DNA of 38,154 nt from Colwellia sp. E2M01 (GCF_018860585.1 NZ_JAHKPR010000010.1:181103-219256); one strand, 5' to 3'; numbered from the stretch's first letter, positions 28,057 to 36,959 are shown. Program-made: numbers and translations. The notes: a model not told the origin generated them from the sequence alone.

Positions 28057-31000
28057 ATGAACTTGTTAACGGAAATCAAATATACAACTAATAATATGGG
28101 GGGGATTTTTTATAGTATTATAGTTAGCTTTATACTTCTCTTTTCAGCGTCTATCTTAGCTGAAGATATTGACCTTTATATTAGTGAGAGTATTAAGCAG
28201 ACTCAAACACGCCCTAAAGTTCTTTTGATTTTTGATAATTCAGGCAGCATGTCTACAAAAGAAAACTTTAAACCATCATATGATCCAAAACATAATTACA
28301 GTGCTCTAACAGGTTACAGTAAGCTTAGTGATGATTATATTTATTATGGTAAAGGTGATTCAGCTGTTGATGTACCTATTCCAGATAGTCCAACAGAAAC
28401 GCGTCGTTTTTTAAGTGCTATTAATGGCTGTCAAACAGCAGTAGATTCTTTAAAAAACTATGGTCTTTATACCGGCCGAATTCGTGAGTACACATTTCAG
28501 GGTAATTCAGGGCGATGGACTGAGATTCCAGAAGAATCCGGTGAAAGTATACAAGTTATAGATTGTGAAGATGATGTAACAACAAATAATCTTAATAATG
28601 CAAAAATGAAAGTCAGTACTCTTGGTAATACTGTTACCAACTTACCAACCCCTCAAAGCGGATTACCTATTGACGGAGAAGGAACAAAAACTTTACCTCA
28701 ATTACATACATCAGTACCTGAAGACTCAAATGTTTCATGGAGTGGTCCTTATGTAACGCTATATAGCGCTAATTACTTACGCTGGCAACAGAATGAGAAT
28801 ATTGAAACGAAGAAAAGAGAACGTCTTGCAGTAGCTAAAGAAAGTGTCACAACACTAATTAGAACAACGCCTAATATTGATTTTGGATTACAGGTTTTTA
28901 ACCGTAATGTTGACTCAAAAAACAGTGGAGGACGTATTGCTCGTGGCATAGAAGCTTCAACAACTAACTCAATCAATGATTTATTAACAAAAATAGAGGA
29001 TGAGATAGGTAGCGATACTAATACGCCTTTATGTGAAACACTTTATGAAGCTAGTCGTTATTTTGGTGGTATTTCTGTTGATTACGGTGATAATGATTAC
29101 TCTGGAAGCTACTATAATGAAAAACCCCTTAGAGATACTAGTGTAGAAGATGGAGGGGTGTATATAAGTCCATTTACTTCATGTTCAGATAAGGTTTATG
29201 TGATCTACCTCACCGATGGAGTTCCAGTTAGTGATGGTGATGCAGATGAGAAAGTTAAAACAAGAACAGCAGGTAGTCTGACTCCGATAACATATAGTGA
29301 TAAATTTGAATGGAAAAAGAATAATAGAAGTTATTTACCTGCAATGGCGGGTTGGATGAATACTAATGATATAAACCTAAGTCTTGATGGAAGACAAACA
29401 GCTTCAACTTATACTATTGGTTTTAGTAAAGGGGCTGAAGATGCAGAGTCATTACTAAAAGAAACAGCTAAAAGGGGAGGTGGGCAGTATTATTTTGCAG
29501 AAGATAGCGCCACATTAACTGCAGCTTTAACTAACGTATTAGCTAACCTACAGCCAAGTAATGAAACATTGACTTCTGCATCTGTAGCTTCTAATAACTT
29601 TGATAGAACGCAAACTTTAGATTCTGTGTATTATGCTATGTTCAAGCCAGACAGAGGGCCTAGGTGGCAAGGGAATTTAAAAAAATATAAAATCATAGAT
29701 GGCGTACAAACTGGAGCTAATGAGATTGCTGCAATTAACTCAGAATCAGGACACTTTTCAAGTGAAGTACAAAGTTATTGGTCTAGCACTGTTGATGGTG
29801 ATGATGTAGAGCAAGGTGGCGTTGCTGAAACGTTGAGAGAAATGAAAAATCGAGTCATTAAAAGTGACTTAGGCGCTAATAATGGTTTAGTTGATTTAAA
29901 ATACAGTGATGCAACAAGTAGTTATGTTTTTAAAACTCCTTCATCGTTAGCATTAGCGTTAGATGTAAATAATGATGAATCTACCATTAAAGAAGTTTTA
30001 GATTGGGTTAATGGTAAAGATGTTGATGATGAAGATGGCGATAATATTACTACTGGTGAAAATAGAAGTGATATTTTTGGTGACCCCTTACATTCTAAAC
30101 CTATAGTTATTAATTATGGTGATGATAATGTTTATATTGTGGTTGGTACAAATCATGGCGTCGTTCATATGTTTAAGGATGACGATCTTAATAATTCTAT
30201 TGAGGAAACCTGGGCTTTTATGCCTAAAGAATTTCTCTCTAATATTAAAGGATTACGAACTAACTTTACATCGGCAGATAAAATATATGGTGTAGATGGA
30301 GCTATTACTTCTCATATAACCGATCATAATGGTAATGGTGAAGTTGATCGCGGTGACGGTGATAAAGTTTGGTTGTTTTTTGGTTATCGACGTGGGGGTA
30401 GTAATTATTATGCAATGGATGTTTCTGACCCTAACAATCCTTCTGTAATGTGGACAATCATTGGTGGTAGTAAAAGTGAAGCTGGTGACTTTACTAATTT
30501 AGGTCAAACATGGTCGCAACCTAAAGTAGCATACTCTAAATTAAATATAGTTAGTGGTGAGCCTAAGCCCGTATTAATTTTTGGGGGGGGCTATGATGAA
30601 TCCAAAGATGCAAACACTATTGGAGATATAGATGATGTAGGTAATGCTATTTACATGGTTGATGCCGAAACCGGCGTTTTAAAATGGAGTTTAGCACCTG
30701 ATGGAAATACTAAGTTTGATGGTACTGATAGTATTCCTGCAAGTATTGCTACACTAGACAGTGACTCTGATGGATTAGTTGATCGCCTTTATGCTGGTGA
30801 TACTGGGGGCAACCTTTGGCGAGTTGATATGCCTAGTGCTGATATAAGTGAATTTTCGGTCTTTAGATTAGCTAGTTTAGGGAGCGAAATTACAGATTCA
30901 GAAGACAGGCGATTTTTTAGTGAGCCTTCCATCGTTCGTACCTATATTACAGAAACAATAGACACGAAACAATTAGGCGAAGATAATAAATCTATTATCG

Positions 31001-31665
31001 TACAACAAGAAATTCCTTATGATGCTATTTTAATTGGTAGTGGTGATAAGACTGACCCTTTAGGTAAGGATACTCAAGATACATTCTTTATGATTAAGGA
31101 TATAAATATTAGAACAAAGCAGTTTACAAGTACTAGTACCCCAGCAATGCCATTAGTTCCGATCACTATAAATGATTTGGCCGACTATACTGATAACCCA
31201 TTTGAAGAAACATTAACTTCACAAGAAAAAGAAGCCTTATCTCTCTCTGTAAGTTTACAGTCGGGCTGGTTTATTGACTTAGAGCAATCAGGAGAAAAAA
31301 CTACTGCTTCGGCTATTGTAATTAATAATATAGTTTACTTTACTACTTACACGCCACCAGAATTAGGGGTTCAATCTGTCAGTTGTGACTTACCTAATGG
31401 ACAAGGTTGGTTGTATGCAGTCGATTTATCATTAGGAACTAGCAAATATAACTGGGCCTCCGAAGATTCTAAAAATAGAGATGACCGAATCGCTTTTATT
31501 AGCGAACAATTTTTAGGCTCTCCGACCTTAGTCGTAACACAAACAAAAGATCCGGATACAGATGAACTTGAAGTAGATGGAAATTTAATAGTAGGACGAA
31601 AAATGATAGATGCGAACTTTAATCCACAGATGATCAGGACTTACCTGTATGTAACTGAGGAGTAA
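28057..31665 (+). CDS. pilY1: PilY1, calcium-dependent type IV pilus tip adhesin
   Basis: A 1202-residue secreted protein (start ATG 28057, TTGGAG six bases upstream; an in-frame TTG at 28045 overlaps the Shine-Dalgarno and is rejected). The signal peptide ends after ILA (35/36). The N-terminal part is a von Willebrand A domain with MIDAS DNSGS (D60, S62, S64) and VYVIYLTDGVPVSDGD. The C-terminal half is the PilC/PilY1 beta-propeller (Neisseria_PilC-type). It has a canonical Ca loop, DSDSDGLVD (901-909) followed by YAGDTGGNLWRVD. A second loop, DHNGNGEVD (756-764), is directly followed by RGD (765-767). PilY1 promotes pilus biogenesis, adhesion and surface sensing. It is followed by pilE after three bases. 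Confidence 0.92.
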   Translation: MNLLTEIKYTTNNMGGIFYSIIVSFILLFSASILAEDIDLYISESIKQTQTRPKVLLIFDNSGSMSTKENFKPSYDPKHNYSALTGYSKLSDDYIYYGKGDSAVDVPIPDSPTETRRFLSAINGCQTAVDSLKNYGLYTGRIREYTFQGNSGRWTEIPEESGESIQVIDCEDDVTTNNLNNAKMKVSTLGNTVTNLPTPQSGLPIDGEGTKTLPQLHTSVPEDSNVSWSGPYVTLYSANYLRWQQNENIETKKRERLAVAKESVTTLIRTTPNIDFGLQVFNRNVDSKNSGGRIARGIEASTTNSINDLLTKIEDEIGSDTNTPLCETLYEASRYFGGISVDYGDNDYSGSYYNEKPLRDTSVEDGGVYISPFTSCSDKVYVIYLTDGVPVSDGDADEKVKTRTAGSLTPITYSDKFEWKKNNRSYLPAMAGWMNTNDINLSLDGRQTASTYTIGFSKGAEDAESLLKETAKRGGGQYYFAEDSATLTAALTNVLANLQPSNETLTSASVASNNFDRTQTLDSVYYAMFKPDRGPRWQGNLKKYKIIDGVQTGANEIAAINSESGHFSSEVQSYWSSTVDGDDVEQGGVAETLREMKNRVIKSDLGANNGLVDLKYSDATSSYVFKTPSSLALALDVNNDESTIKEVLDWVNGKDVDDEDGDNITTGENRSDIFGDPLHSKPIVINYGDDNVYIVVGTNHGVVHMFKDDDLNNSIEETWAFMPKEFLSNIKGLRTNFTSADKIYGVDGAITSHITDHNGNGEVDRGDGDKVWLFFGYRRGGSNYYAMDVSDPNNPSVMWTIIGGSKSEAGDFTNLGQTWSQPKVAYSKLNIVSGEPKPVLIFGGGYDESKDANTIGDIDDVGNAIYMVDAETGVLKWSLAPDGNTKFDGTDSIPASIATLDSDSDGLVDRLYAGDTGGNLWRVDMPSADISEFSVFRLASLGSEITDSEDRRFFSEPSIVRTYITETIDTKQLGEDNKSIIVQQEIPYDAILIGSGDKTDPLGKDTQDTFFMIKDINIRTKQFTSTSTPAMPLVPITINDLADYTDNPFEETLTSQEKEALSLSVSLQSGWFIDLEQSGEKTTASAIVINNIVYFTTYTPPELGVQSVSCDLPNGQGWLYAVDLSLGTSKYNWASEDSKNRDDRIAFISEQFLGSPTLVVTQTKDPDTDELEVDGNLIVGRKMIDANFNPQMIRTYLYVTEE

Positions 31666-31668
31666 TTG

Positions 31669-32103
31669 ATGGATACTATTAATTTAATTAAACCTCCTTT
31701 TCAATGGAAAGCAATGAAAGGCTTTACGTTGATAGAGTTAATGATTACAGTTGCAATTGTCGGGATTTTGGCTTCGATTGCTTATCCTTCATATACTGAC
31801 TATGTTACAAGCTCTAATAGAACAGAAGCATTAAGAGAGCTTGTACGGATAGCTAATTTACAGGAACAGTTTTTTGTTGATAGTAGAGCGTATACGGCAG
31901 ATTTAAGTAATTTAAATGTTGGCAAGTCGGCTGTTTATGAAACACCGAGTAAACATTATAAAATTTCATCAGTAGTTGTAGGAAGTACGTTTACATTGAC
32001 GGCTAATGCTCAAGGTATTCAGAAAAAAAATGATGCAGGCTGTATAGCTATTGCATTAACTGATACTGGAAGTAAGTCACCATTAACTTGTTGGGATTTA
32101 TGA
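31669..32103 (+). CDS. pilE: PilE, minor type IV pilin
   Basis: A 144-residue prepilin. ATG at 31669 is preferred over the adjacent TTG at 31666 because GAGGAG (31657-31662) is then six bases away. Cleavage is predicted at [10 protein letters not shown] (G18/F19), with Glu5 at E23. The longer basic leader (18 residues) is still normal. The pilin core has [18 protein letters not shown] and the REL...[18 protein letters not shown] segment typical of PilE-type minor pilins, and two cysteines at the C-terminal end (GCIAIA and LTCWD) form the D-region loop. It starts three bases after pilY1 and ends one base before the next gene. Confidence 0.9.
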   Translation: MDTINLIKPPFQWKAMKGFTLIELMITVAIVGILASIAYPSYTDYVTSSNRTEALRELVRIANLQEQFFVDSRAYTADLSNLNVGKSAVYETPSKHYKISSVVVGSTFTLTANAQGIQKKNDAGCIAIALTDTGSKSPLTCWDL

Positions 32104-32104
32104 T

Positions 32105-32449
32105 ATGAAAAATTTAATGATATTAACATCATGTGTCGTCTTAATAACTTTTAGCTCCTTCAACGTTATTGCTTTTTCACCAAATAATGAAGATAAAAAG
32201 AGCAATTCAAGCGAAAGATTAAGTGTAAAGTGTCATGTAACTTTGATTGATGGTAATGAAACTATATCGTTGTGGAGGCTTTCACCTGAAGAGTATTCAA
32301 TATTGAAAGAGTCTGCTGTTGGAAAATATGTAACTCCACATAGTTCGAATAAAGAAGTAAAAATTTCTAAGGTGAATGAATGTGCTTTAGAGAGTGAAAA
32401 ATTTACAGCCTTTAGTGCGAAACAACTGGATAAAAAATTACCAAGATAG
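32105..32449 (+). CDS. Small secreted pilus-linked protein, TapY2-like
   Basis: A 114-residue protein with a signal peptide (probable cleavage after VIA, 23/24) and two cysteines, C43 and C93, likely disulphide-linked. The pattern KCHVTL-DG ... EC ... F ... LDK--PR resembles, from memory, the TapY2 family found next to pilY1/pilE in Aeromonas and Shewanella. It starts one base after the pilE stop (a TGATATG junction), so it is translationally coupled to the pil operon. The role of TapY2 is not established; it may assist PilY1. Identity rests on context plus short motifs. Confidence 0.6.
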   Translation: MKNLMILTSCVVLITFSSFNVIAFSPNNEDKKSNSSERLSVKCHVTLIDGNETISLWRLSPEEYSILKESAVGKYVTPHSSNKEVKISKVNECALESEKFTAFSAKQLDKKLPR

Positions 32450-32464
32450 TTACATATTCAAAAG

Positions 32465-32501
32465 CCGAATATTAATATATTACTTTGATATTAATATTCG
32501 G
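32465..32501. repeat. Perfect hairpin between pil operon and fimT
   Basis: CCGAATATTAATAT (32465-32478) pairs with ATATTAATATTCGG (32488-32501), a 14-base-pair stem with a 9-base loop. It sits between convergent genes and probably acts as a bidirectional terminator or 3' stabiliser, though no T-run follows. Confidence 0.65.
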
Positions 32502-32534
32502 TACATACTCTTAGCCATTTCAATAATAATTATA

Positions 32535-33188
32535 TTAATTACATACAATGTTTTTTCCTGCACGATCTTGATCTTTACCATCGCCATTTACGTCTGTGCT
32601 AAGGTAAGTTCTTCCTGCAAGTGATAAGTCTATTCCTCTAGAGTAATCATCATAACTTTTAGGACAATAATTAAAGGTACCTATAACAGTATTAATTAAC
32701 TGGCCACTGGGAGAATAAGTTATACTATTACTCGTAGACGTAAATTGAAGCTTATCACCGGTTTTTATAGCTTCCTTTTCTTTTATTAAGTCATCTCCAT
32801 TTATAGACGATACAACACCAATTCTACCTGTCCAATCATTCACGTCATTACAGGTGTCATCATTTTTTAATGGACATACCTCAACATTCGCGCCTGTATT
32901 AATGGCAGTATTACGTGCTGTTAGCAATAAGCGTTGTAAACTAACAACTTCATTATCAACTCTCATTTGCGCTAAAAACCCCCCTAAACTTGGTAATGCA
33001 ATAGCTAGAGCAATGCCAGCTATAGTTATGGTTATCATTAATTCAATTAATGAAAAACCAATAACTTTATTTTTTATAATGTCTGCTTGTTTAAGGAAAT
33101 GATGTCTGTGACTTATGAAGCTTACAGATGAAGGGATAGTTTTAAATTTATTGTTTGATGATGAGGTGTGTACAGGTTTTTTATGCAT
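32535..33188 (-). CDS. GspH/FimT-family pseudopilin
   Basis: A 217-residue type IV pilin-like protein. The cleavage site is IG-FSLIELM (G44/F45) with Glu5 at E49, then a hydrophobic helix. The NEVVSLQRLLLTARNTAINTGANVEVCPL region is diagnostic of FimT/GspH. The leader is 44 residues, much longer than usual, and no internal ATG, GTG or TTG could shorten it, so the ATG at 33188 is retained despite a poor Shine-Dalgarno. Near the C-terminus DVNGDGKDQD is a Ca-loop-like run. In Pseudomonas fimT/fimU lie beside pilV in the same direction; here the gene faces the operon convergently and must have its own promoter. FimT-type proteins can bind DNA in natural transformation, but that is only family knowledge. 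Confidence 0.85.
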   Translation of the reverse strand: MHKKPVHTSSSNNKFKTIPSSVSFISHRHHFLKQADIIKNKVIGFSLIELMITITIAGIALAIALPSLGGFLAQMRVDNEVVSLQRLLLTARNTAINTGANVEVCPLKNDDTCNDVNDWTGRIGVVSSINGDDLIKEKEAIKTGDKLQFTSTSNSITYSPSGQLINTVIGTFNYCPKSYDDYSRGIDLSLAGRTYLSTDVNGDGKDQDRAGKNIVCN

Positions 33189-33258
33189 GTTATTTAGCCA
33201 GTTATATCACTTATCTAGACTTTATAACATTTTATATAAGTTCTCGCTAGAGTAATAA

Positions 33259-33295
33259 AGTAATATATAGAGTCAGTATTACACTATATATTACT
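33259..33295 (-). terminator. Possible terminator of pheA
   Basis: AGTAATATATAG (33259-33270) and CTATATATTACT (33284-33295) form a perfect 12-base-pair AT-rich stem with a 13-base loop, about 20 bases after the pheA stop in the minus direction. The T-run after it is short and interrupted. Confidence 0.5.
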
Positions 33296-33312
33296 AATAT
33301 CATATTATTAAC

Positions 33313-34488
33313 TTATAACTCAGTACTTGGCACACTAGTTGGGTTTATATGCTCAATAGGATAGCAACCTAATACTTTAATGAAGTTAGTATGAGGAGTA
33401 ATGTCACTAATAGCTTCTTGTAACGCAAAACCTTTTAAATTAGCTTCTACGTCGATATAAAACATCTCTTCCCAAGGACGTCCTTGAATTGGACGAGACT
33501 CAAGTTTGCACATATTAATACCTTTGTCTTTTAGTACTAATAAGCATTCAACTAAAGCGCCCGCTTTTTGACCGGTTGATAAAATAATCGCGGTTTTAGC
33601 TGGAATTTGCTCAGCTACTTCAACGGGTTTTCTTGCTACCAGAATAAAGCGAGAGTGGTTTTCGGTTTGATTGGCTATAGACTGTTCTAACGCATGTAGT
33701 TTATATAAATGTCCGCCTTCTTCACTACCTATTACCGCAACTGTTTCATCTTGCAACTCAGTAACTCTTGCCATAGCATCAGCGGTACTATCACAATATT
33801 CAATACGGATACCGCTTTGCTTGTCTAAAAAGTTACTACATTGGGCAATAGGCTGACCATGCGCAAAAATAGTTTTAATTTTATCTAAGCTTGAATTAAC
33901 CGCGGTTAATAAACAGTGCTTTATCGGTTGAGTTATTTCACCAACAATGGATAAATTGGTATGTTGTAGTAAGTCGTAAACCTCGTTAATACTACCTGAG
34001 CTTGTGTTTTCTACTGGCAGCATACCGTAATCAACTTGGCCTGATTCAACTTGCTGAAAAATATCGGAGAAATTTTGACAACCTGATTCAATGATTTTTT
34101 CTGCGCGACGCGAAAAATAACGATGACTTGCTAGATAACTGTATGAGCCTTTATCACCTAAAAAAGCAACACTTACCGTTGGCACTTGTAGATTTGGGTT
34201 AGCTAAACTTTGTAAATAAGCTTGTTGATTTAATACCGAGTCTTCGATAATTGTTTGAAATACACTGGTAACATAATGAGCGTCTAAACCGAGTGTTTTA
34301 CCGTGTTTAATTAAACGGATCAATAGCTCTTGTTCACGTTGCTGATCACGAATAGGGCGAATTTGCTGAACTTTACTCTTTGCTACATTAAGTGTTAACG
34401 CACGGCGTTTGGCAAACAAGGCTAATAAATCTTGATCTAAAAGCGTTATTTCTTTGCGGATTTCGTTTAAGTCTAACTTTTCGCTCAC
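33313..34488 (-). CDS. pheA: PheA, bifunctional chorismate mutase / prephenate dehydratase
   Basis: A 391-residue P-protein of phenylalanine synthesis (E. coli 386). The chorismate mutase domain (about 1-95) keeps R11, R28, K39, D48 and E52 at E. coli numbering. The dehydratase domain (about 105-290) has ENTSSGSINEVYDLLQHT. The conserved catalytic TRF position is SRF here, S279. The ACT domain has the Phe-binding motifs GALVE and ESRP (CKLESRPIQGRPWEEMFY), so feedback inhibition is expected. No phenylalanine-rich leader peptide or attenuator is visible upstream. It stands alone, with tyrA/aroF not next to it. ATG at 34488 follows an unremarkable leader with a TATACAAT-like -10. Confidence 0.96.
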   Translation of the reverse strand: MSEKLDLNEIRKEITLLDQDLLALFAKRRALTLNVAKSKVQQIRPIRDQQREQELLIRLIKHGKTLGLDAHYVTSVFQTIIEDSVLNQQAYLQSLANPNLQVPTVSVAFLGDKGSYSYLASHRYFSRRAEKIIESGCQNFSDIFQQVESGQVDYGMLPVENTSSGSINEVYDLLQHTNLSIVGEITQPIKHCLLTAVNSSLDKIKTIFAHGQPIAQCSNFLDKQSGIRIEYCDSTADAMARVTELQDETVAVIGSEEGGHLYKLHALEQSIANQTENHSRFILVARKPVEVAEQIPAKTAIILSTGQKAGALVECLLVLKDKGINMCKLESRPIQGRPWEEMFYIDVEANLKGFALQEAISDITPHTNFIKVLGCYPIEHINPTSVPSTEL

Positions 34489-34609
34489 AGGTGTACCTTT
34501 ATATTTTTGTTGATGTCTTTATTGTATAGAGTTTCTTAAAGACGTTACTCTAGCTAGCTTAACAAAATTATGCCAACTATTCTTTGGACATTGTAATTCA
34601 TTATCATAC

Positions 34610-34640
34610 TTCAAAACACGGGTAATTATACTGTTTTGAA
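34610..34640. repeat. Hairpin between lrgB and pheA
   Basis: TTCAAAACA (34610-34618) pairs with TGTTTTGAA (34632-34640), a 9-base-pair stem and 13-base loop, 50 bases after the lrgB stop. It may end the lysR-lrgAB transcript; no T-run follows. Confidence 0.45.
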
Positions 34641-34689
34641 TACTTAATATCGAGAATATCAAGTAATGCTGTGGTTAGTTTATGTACAT

Positions 34690-35412
34690 TTAAATTAATA
34701 TTTGTTGTAACAACGGTACTAACCAAGGGCTTATTAAAGCGGTAAGTAAAGCCGATATAATTAACGCAACCGAACTGTATGCGCCATGTTCTGCGCTAAT
34801 TCGTACTAATACAGCCGTGCCTATTACATGACTAGCGCTGCCAATAGCCAAACCTTGTGATTTTGCTGATCTTACACCAATAAAATTCAGCCAAGTAGGA
34901 CCAAGTAATCCGCCAAATAAACCGGCAAGCATAATGGCAAATGCAGTGATTGAACTATCACCAGAAAGTTGATCTGTTAAGGTGATGCCTATTGGTGTTG
35001 TTACTGATTTTAATGATAACGCTATGGCTATTTCAGGTGCTTTAATCAATAACATAGCAAAAAAGAAACTAATGCTGATCACTACAATAACACCTAGTGC
35101 TAAAATTGAGGTTATCTCACGCCAATGAAAACGTATTTGTTTAAATTGTTGATAAAGCGGATAACCTAACGCCACAATAGCAGGTTCTAGCATCATATTT
35201 AAAAAGTAAGTCGCTTGGCTATACTCTTGATAATTAATATCAAGCCAGAGTAATACAGGTACCAATATTAAAATAGTGATTAACATGGGATTTAACCATA
35301 TTGATAACCACTTTTGTTGTAAACCAGCAGCAAATTGATAAACAGATATAGTAATAAATGTAACTAGTATACCCGCTAATATTGGGGAGTTGATAAGAAA
35401 GCTATCAATCAT
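34690..35412 (-). CDS. lrgB: LrgB/CidB-family membrane protein
   Basis: A 240-residue inner-membrane protein with about seven hydrophobic segments. Family signatures include NPMLITILILV, MLEPAIVALGYPLYQQ, LSLKSVTTPIGI and GLAIGSASHVIGTA. In Staphylococcus Lrg/Cid proteins modulate murein hydrolase activity and lysis; in Bacillus the LrgAB-like PftAB pair imports pyruvate. Its start overlaps the last eight bases of lrgA, so translation is coupled. It is the last gene of lysR-lrgA-lrgB. Which function applies here cannot be told from sequence. Confidence 0.9.
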   Translation of the reverse strand: MIDSFLINSPILAGILVTFITISVYQFAAGLQQKWLSIWLNPMLITILILVPVLLWLDINYQEYSQATYFLNMMLEPAIVALGYPLYQQFKQIRFHWREITSILALGVIVVISISFFFAMLLIKAPEIAIALSLKSVTTPIGITLTDQLSGDSSITAFAIMLAGLFGGLLGPTWLNFIGVRSAKSQGLAIGSASHVIGTAVLVRISAEHGAYSSVALIISALLTALISPWLVPLLQQILI

Positions 35413-35791
35413 TTTTGCCCCCTGATGTTAGAGGTTTTTTTTGATAATACGGTTTAACTAAAAAGCGTTCACTCAGTAAACCAATTACGGTTATTAAAAT
35501 AAAAGTGGTACCCAAAATAATACCTATTAATGCGATACCGTGCTGCTGAAGTAATTGAAAATGATTGATTATGCCAATAGCAGCAGGAACAAAGCAAACC
35601 CCCATATGTCGAATAAACCATTGGTTTGTTTTCGCCACTTTATCTGCGCTAAACCAATTAATCTGTAAAAATAAAGCATAAATAATCATGCCGTATAAGC
35701 TTGCAGGTAAGCCCGCTAAATAATGATTAGTAAGCTTACCGAGCAGTAAACTTATACTAATGGCAAAAAGGGTATAAAGCACATGGGTCAT
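35405..35791 (-). CDS. lrgA: LrgA/CidA-family membrane protein
   Basis: A 128-residue holin-like inner-membrane protein with four hydrophobic segments. The family motifs LPASLYGMIIYALFL and FVPAAIGIINHFQLL are present, and the charged C-terminus KKPLTSGGKND is normal. It lies six bases after the lysR stop, with AGGAG inside the end of lysR, and overlaps lrgB by eight bases. LrgA/CidA proteins oligomerise in the membrane and act with LrgB. Confidence 0.88.
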   Translation of the reverse strand: MTHVLYTLFAISISLLLGKLTNHYLAGLPASLYGMIIYALFLQINWFSADKVAKTNQWFIRHMGVCFVPAAIGIINHFQLLQQHGIALIGIILGTTFILITVIGLLSERFLVKPYYQKKPLTSGGKND

Positions 35792-35797
35792 AACAGC

Positions 35798-36745
35798 TTA
35801 CATGTTCTCCTGACATTTTTCTGCAGCGGCAACAACTAATTGTCTAAACCAAATATGGCTAGAATCATGATGAAGTAAAGGGCTCCAGATCATTTTTAAC
35901 TCTATACCTGGAATATCAAAAGGCGGCTTCATGATGGTGTAATTGTTGTCATTTCTGTGTAAAAGCGCCGCTTTAGTGGGTAAAGTTGCAATTAGATCAT
36001 CTTCATAGGCTATTTGCATAGCGACATGATAATTACGCGTAAAGACTTTTATGTCTCGCTTTTTGCCTAAACGAGCCAGTGCTTCATCAACCCAACCCAG
36101 CTTTTGAAAGTCTTTAGGATCCATACCGACACCGACGCCAAAGCCCGTTTTTGATACCCAAACGTGCTTTGCATTTAAGTAAGCATTTAAATTAAATTTT
36201 TTAATTAATGGGCTATCGGCACTTAATAAACAAGAGAAAGTATCTCGCCATATGGTTTTTTGATGAAATGATTGTGGAAGCTCATCAAAGCGGTTGATCG
36301 CCATGTCAATTTTACCGGCTTCAACATCATGAAATGTAACATCGCTTGGGGTCATTATGTCTAAGGTGACATTTGGCGCAACTTTATTAATTGCTTTTAA
36401 TAAGGTAGGAATCAATGTTGATGCGGCATAATCGCTAGCCATTACTCTAAAAACACGATGACTATTTAATTCGTTAAACTCTTCCTCACCTTGTAATGCT
36501 TTTTCTAACTCAAGTAATATTTTGCCAATACTTGGCGCTAGTGAGCGAGCTCGCTCTGTTGGTACCATACCATCAGAAGTTCGTACTAATATAGGATCAT
36601 TAAATAAGGTTCTTAAACGTTTTAAACCATTACTCATTGCAGGTTGGGTAATATTTAGTTGACTTGCAGCACGAGTAACATTTTTTTCTCGTAATAAAAC
36701 ATCCAAATAAACGAGTAAATTCAAATCGATTTTAGAAATATTCAT
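35798..36745 (-). CDS. LysR-type regulator, first gene of the lrgAB operon
   Basis: A 315-residue LysR-type regulator. The winged helix-turn-helix is in residues 1-65 (KIDLNLLVYLDVLLREKNVTRAASQLNITQPAMSNGLKRLR). The effector domain begins near 92 (HRVFRVMASDYAASTLIPTLL). The N-terminal DLNLLVYLDVLLRE style places it with the NodD/PcpR-like group rather than CysB. It is cotranscribed with lrgA after six bases, unlike the classical divergent cidR. An inducer such as pyruvate or acetate is a guess from Cid/Lrg biology. A T-N11-A box lies 110 bases upstream, and an 11-base triple repeat lies further up. Confidence 0.88.
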   Translation of the reverse strand: MNISKIDLNLLVYLDVLLREKNVTRAASQLNITQPAMSNGLKRLRTLFNDPILVRTSDGMVPTERARSLAPSIGKILLELEKALQGEEEFNELNSHRVFRVMASDYAASTLIPTLLKAINKVAPNVTLDIMTPSDVTFHDVEAGKIDMAINRFDELPQSFHQKTIWRDTFSCLLSADSPLIKKFNLNAYLNAKHVWVSKTGFGVGVGMDPKDFQKLGWVDEALARLGKKRDIKVFTRNYHVAMQIAYEDDLIATLPTKAALLHRNDNNYTIMKPPFDIPGIELKMIWSPLLHHDSSHIWFRQLVVAAAEKCQENM

Positions 36746-36854
36746 ATTGGTGACAACTCTGTTGGTAAATACGATCTAGATATGAATTAAAATAAGCAAG
36801 CTTACTTAAATTGATGAGAACCTCCAATTGGAATTCAAATATATCTAAAAATTT

Positions 36855-36871
36855 CATTCATAATGTGAATG
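36855..36871. promoter_or_regulatory. LysR-type (T-N11-A) box upstream of lysR-lrgAB
   Basis: CATTCA (36855-36860) and TGAATG (36866-36871) form an inverted repeat with five bases between; the inner ATTCA-N5-TGAAT fits the T-N11-A rule. It lies 109-126 bases before the lysR start, a suitable site for autoregulation. Confidence 0.5.
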
Positions 36872-36959
36872 GTGATTTATTTAATTATACATTTTAAGAA
36901 TAAGGAAGTCATGAGGAATGTTGGTTGTGTGGCTAAATGAGTATGATTAAATTAATTGG

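Noticed and set aside
32394-32624. Plus-strand frame of 76 codons overlapping the TapY2-like gene and the end of the FimT gene
   Set aside because: It overlaps two better supported genes and crosses the perfect hairpin; hydrophobic composition follows from the AT-rich DNA.
34489-34689. Search for a pheL-like leader and attenuator upstream of pheA
   Set aside because: No short frame with a phenylalanine run and no competing hairpins with a T-run were seen.
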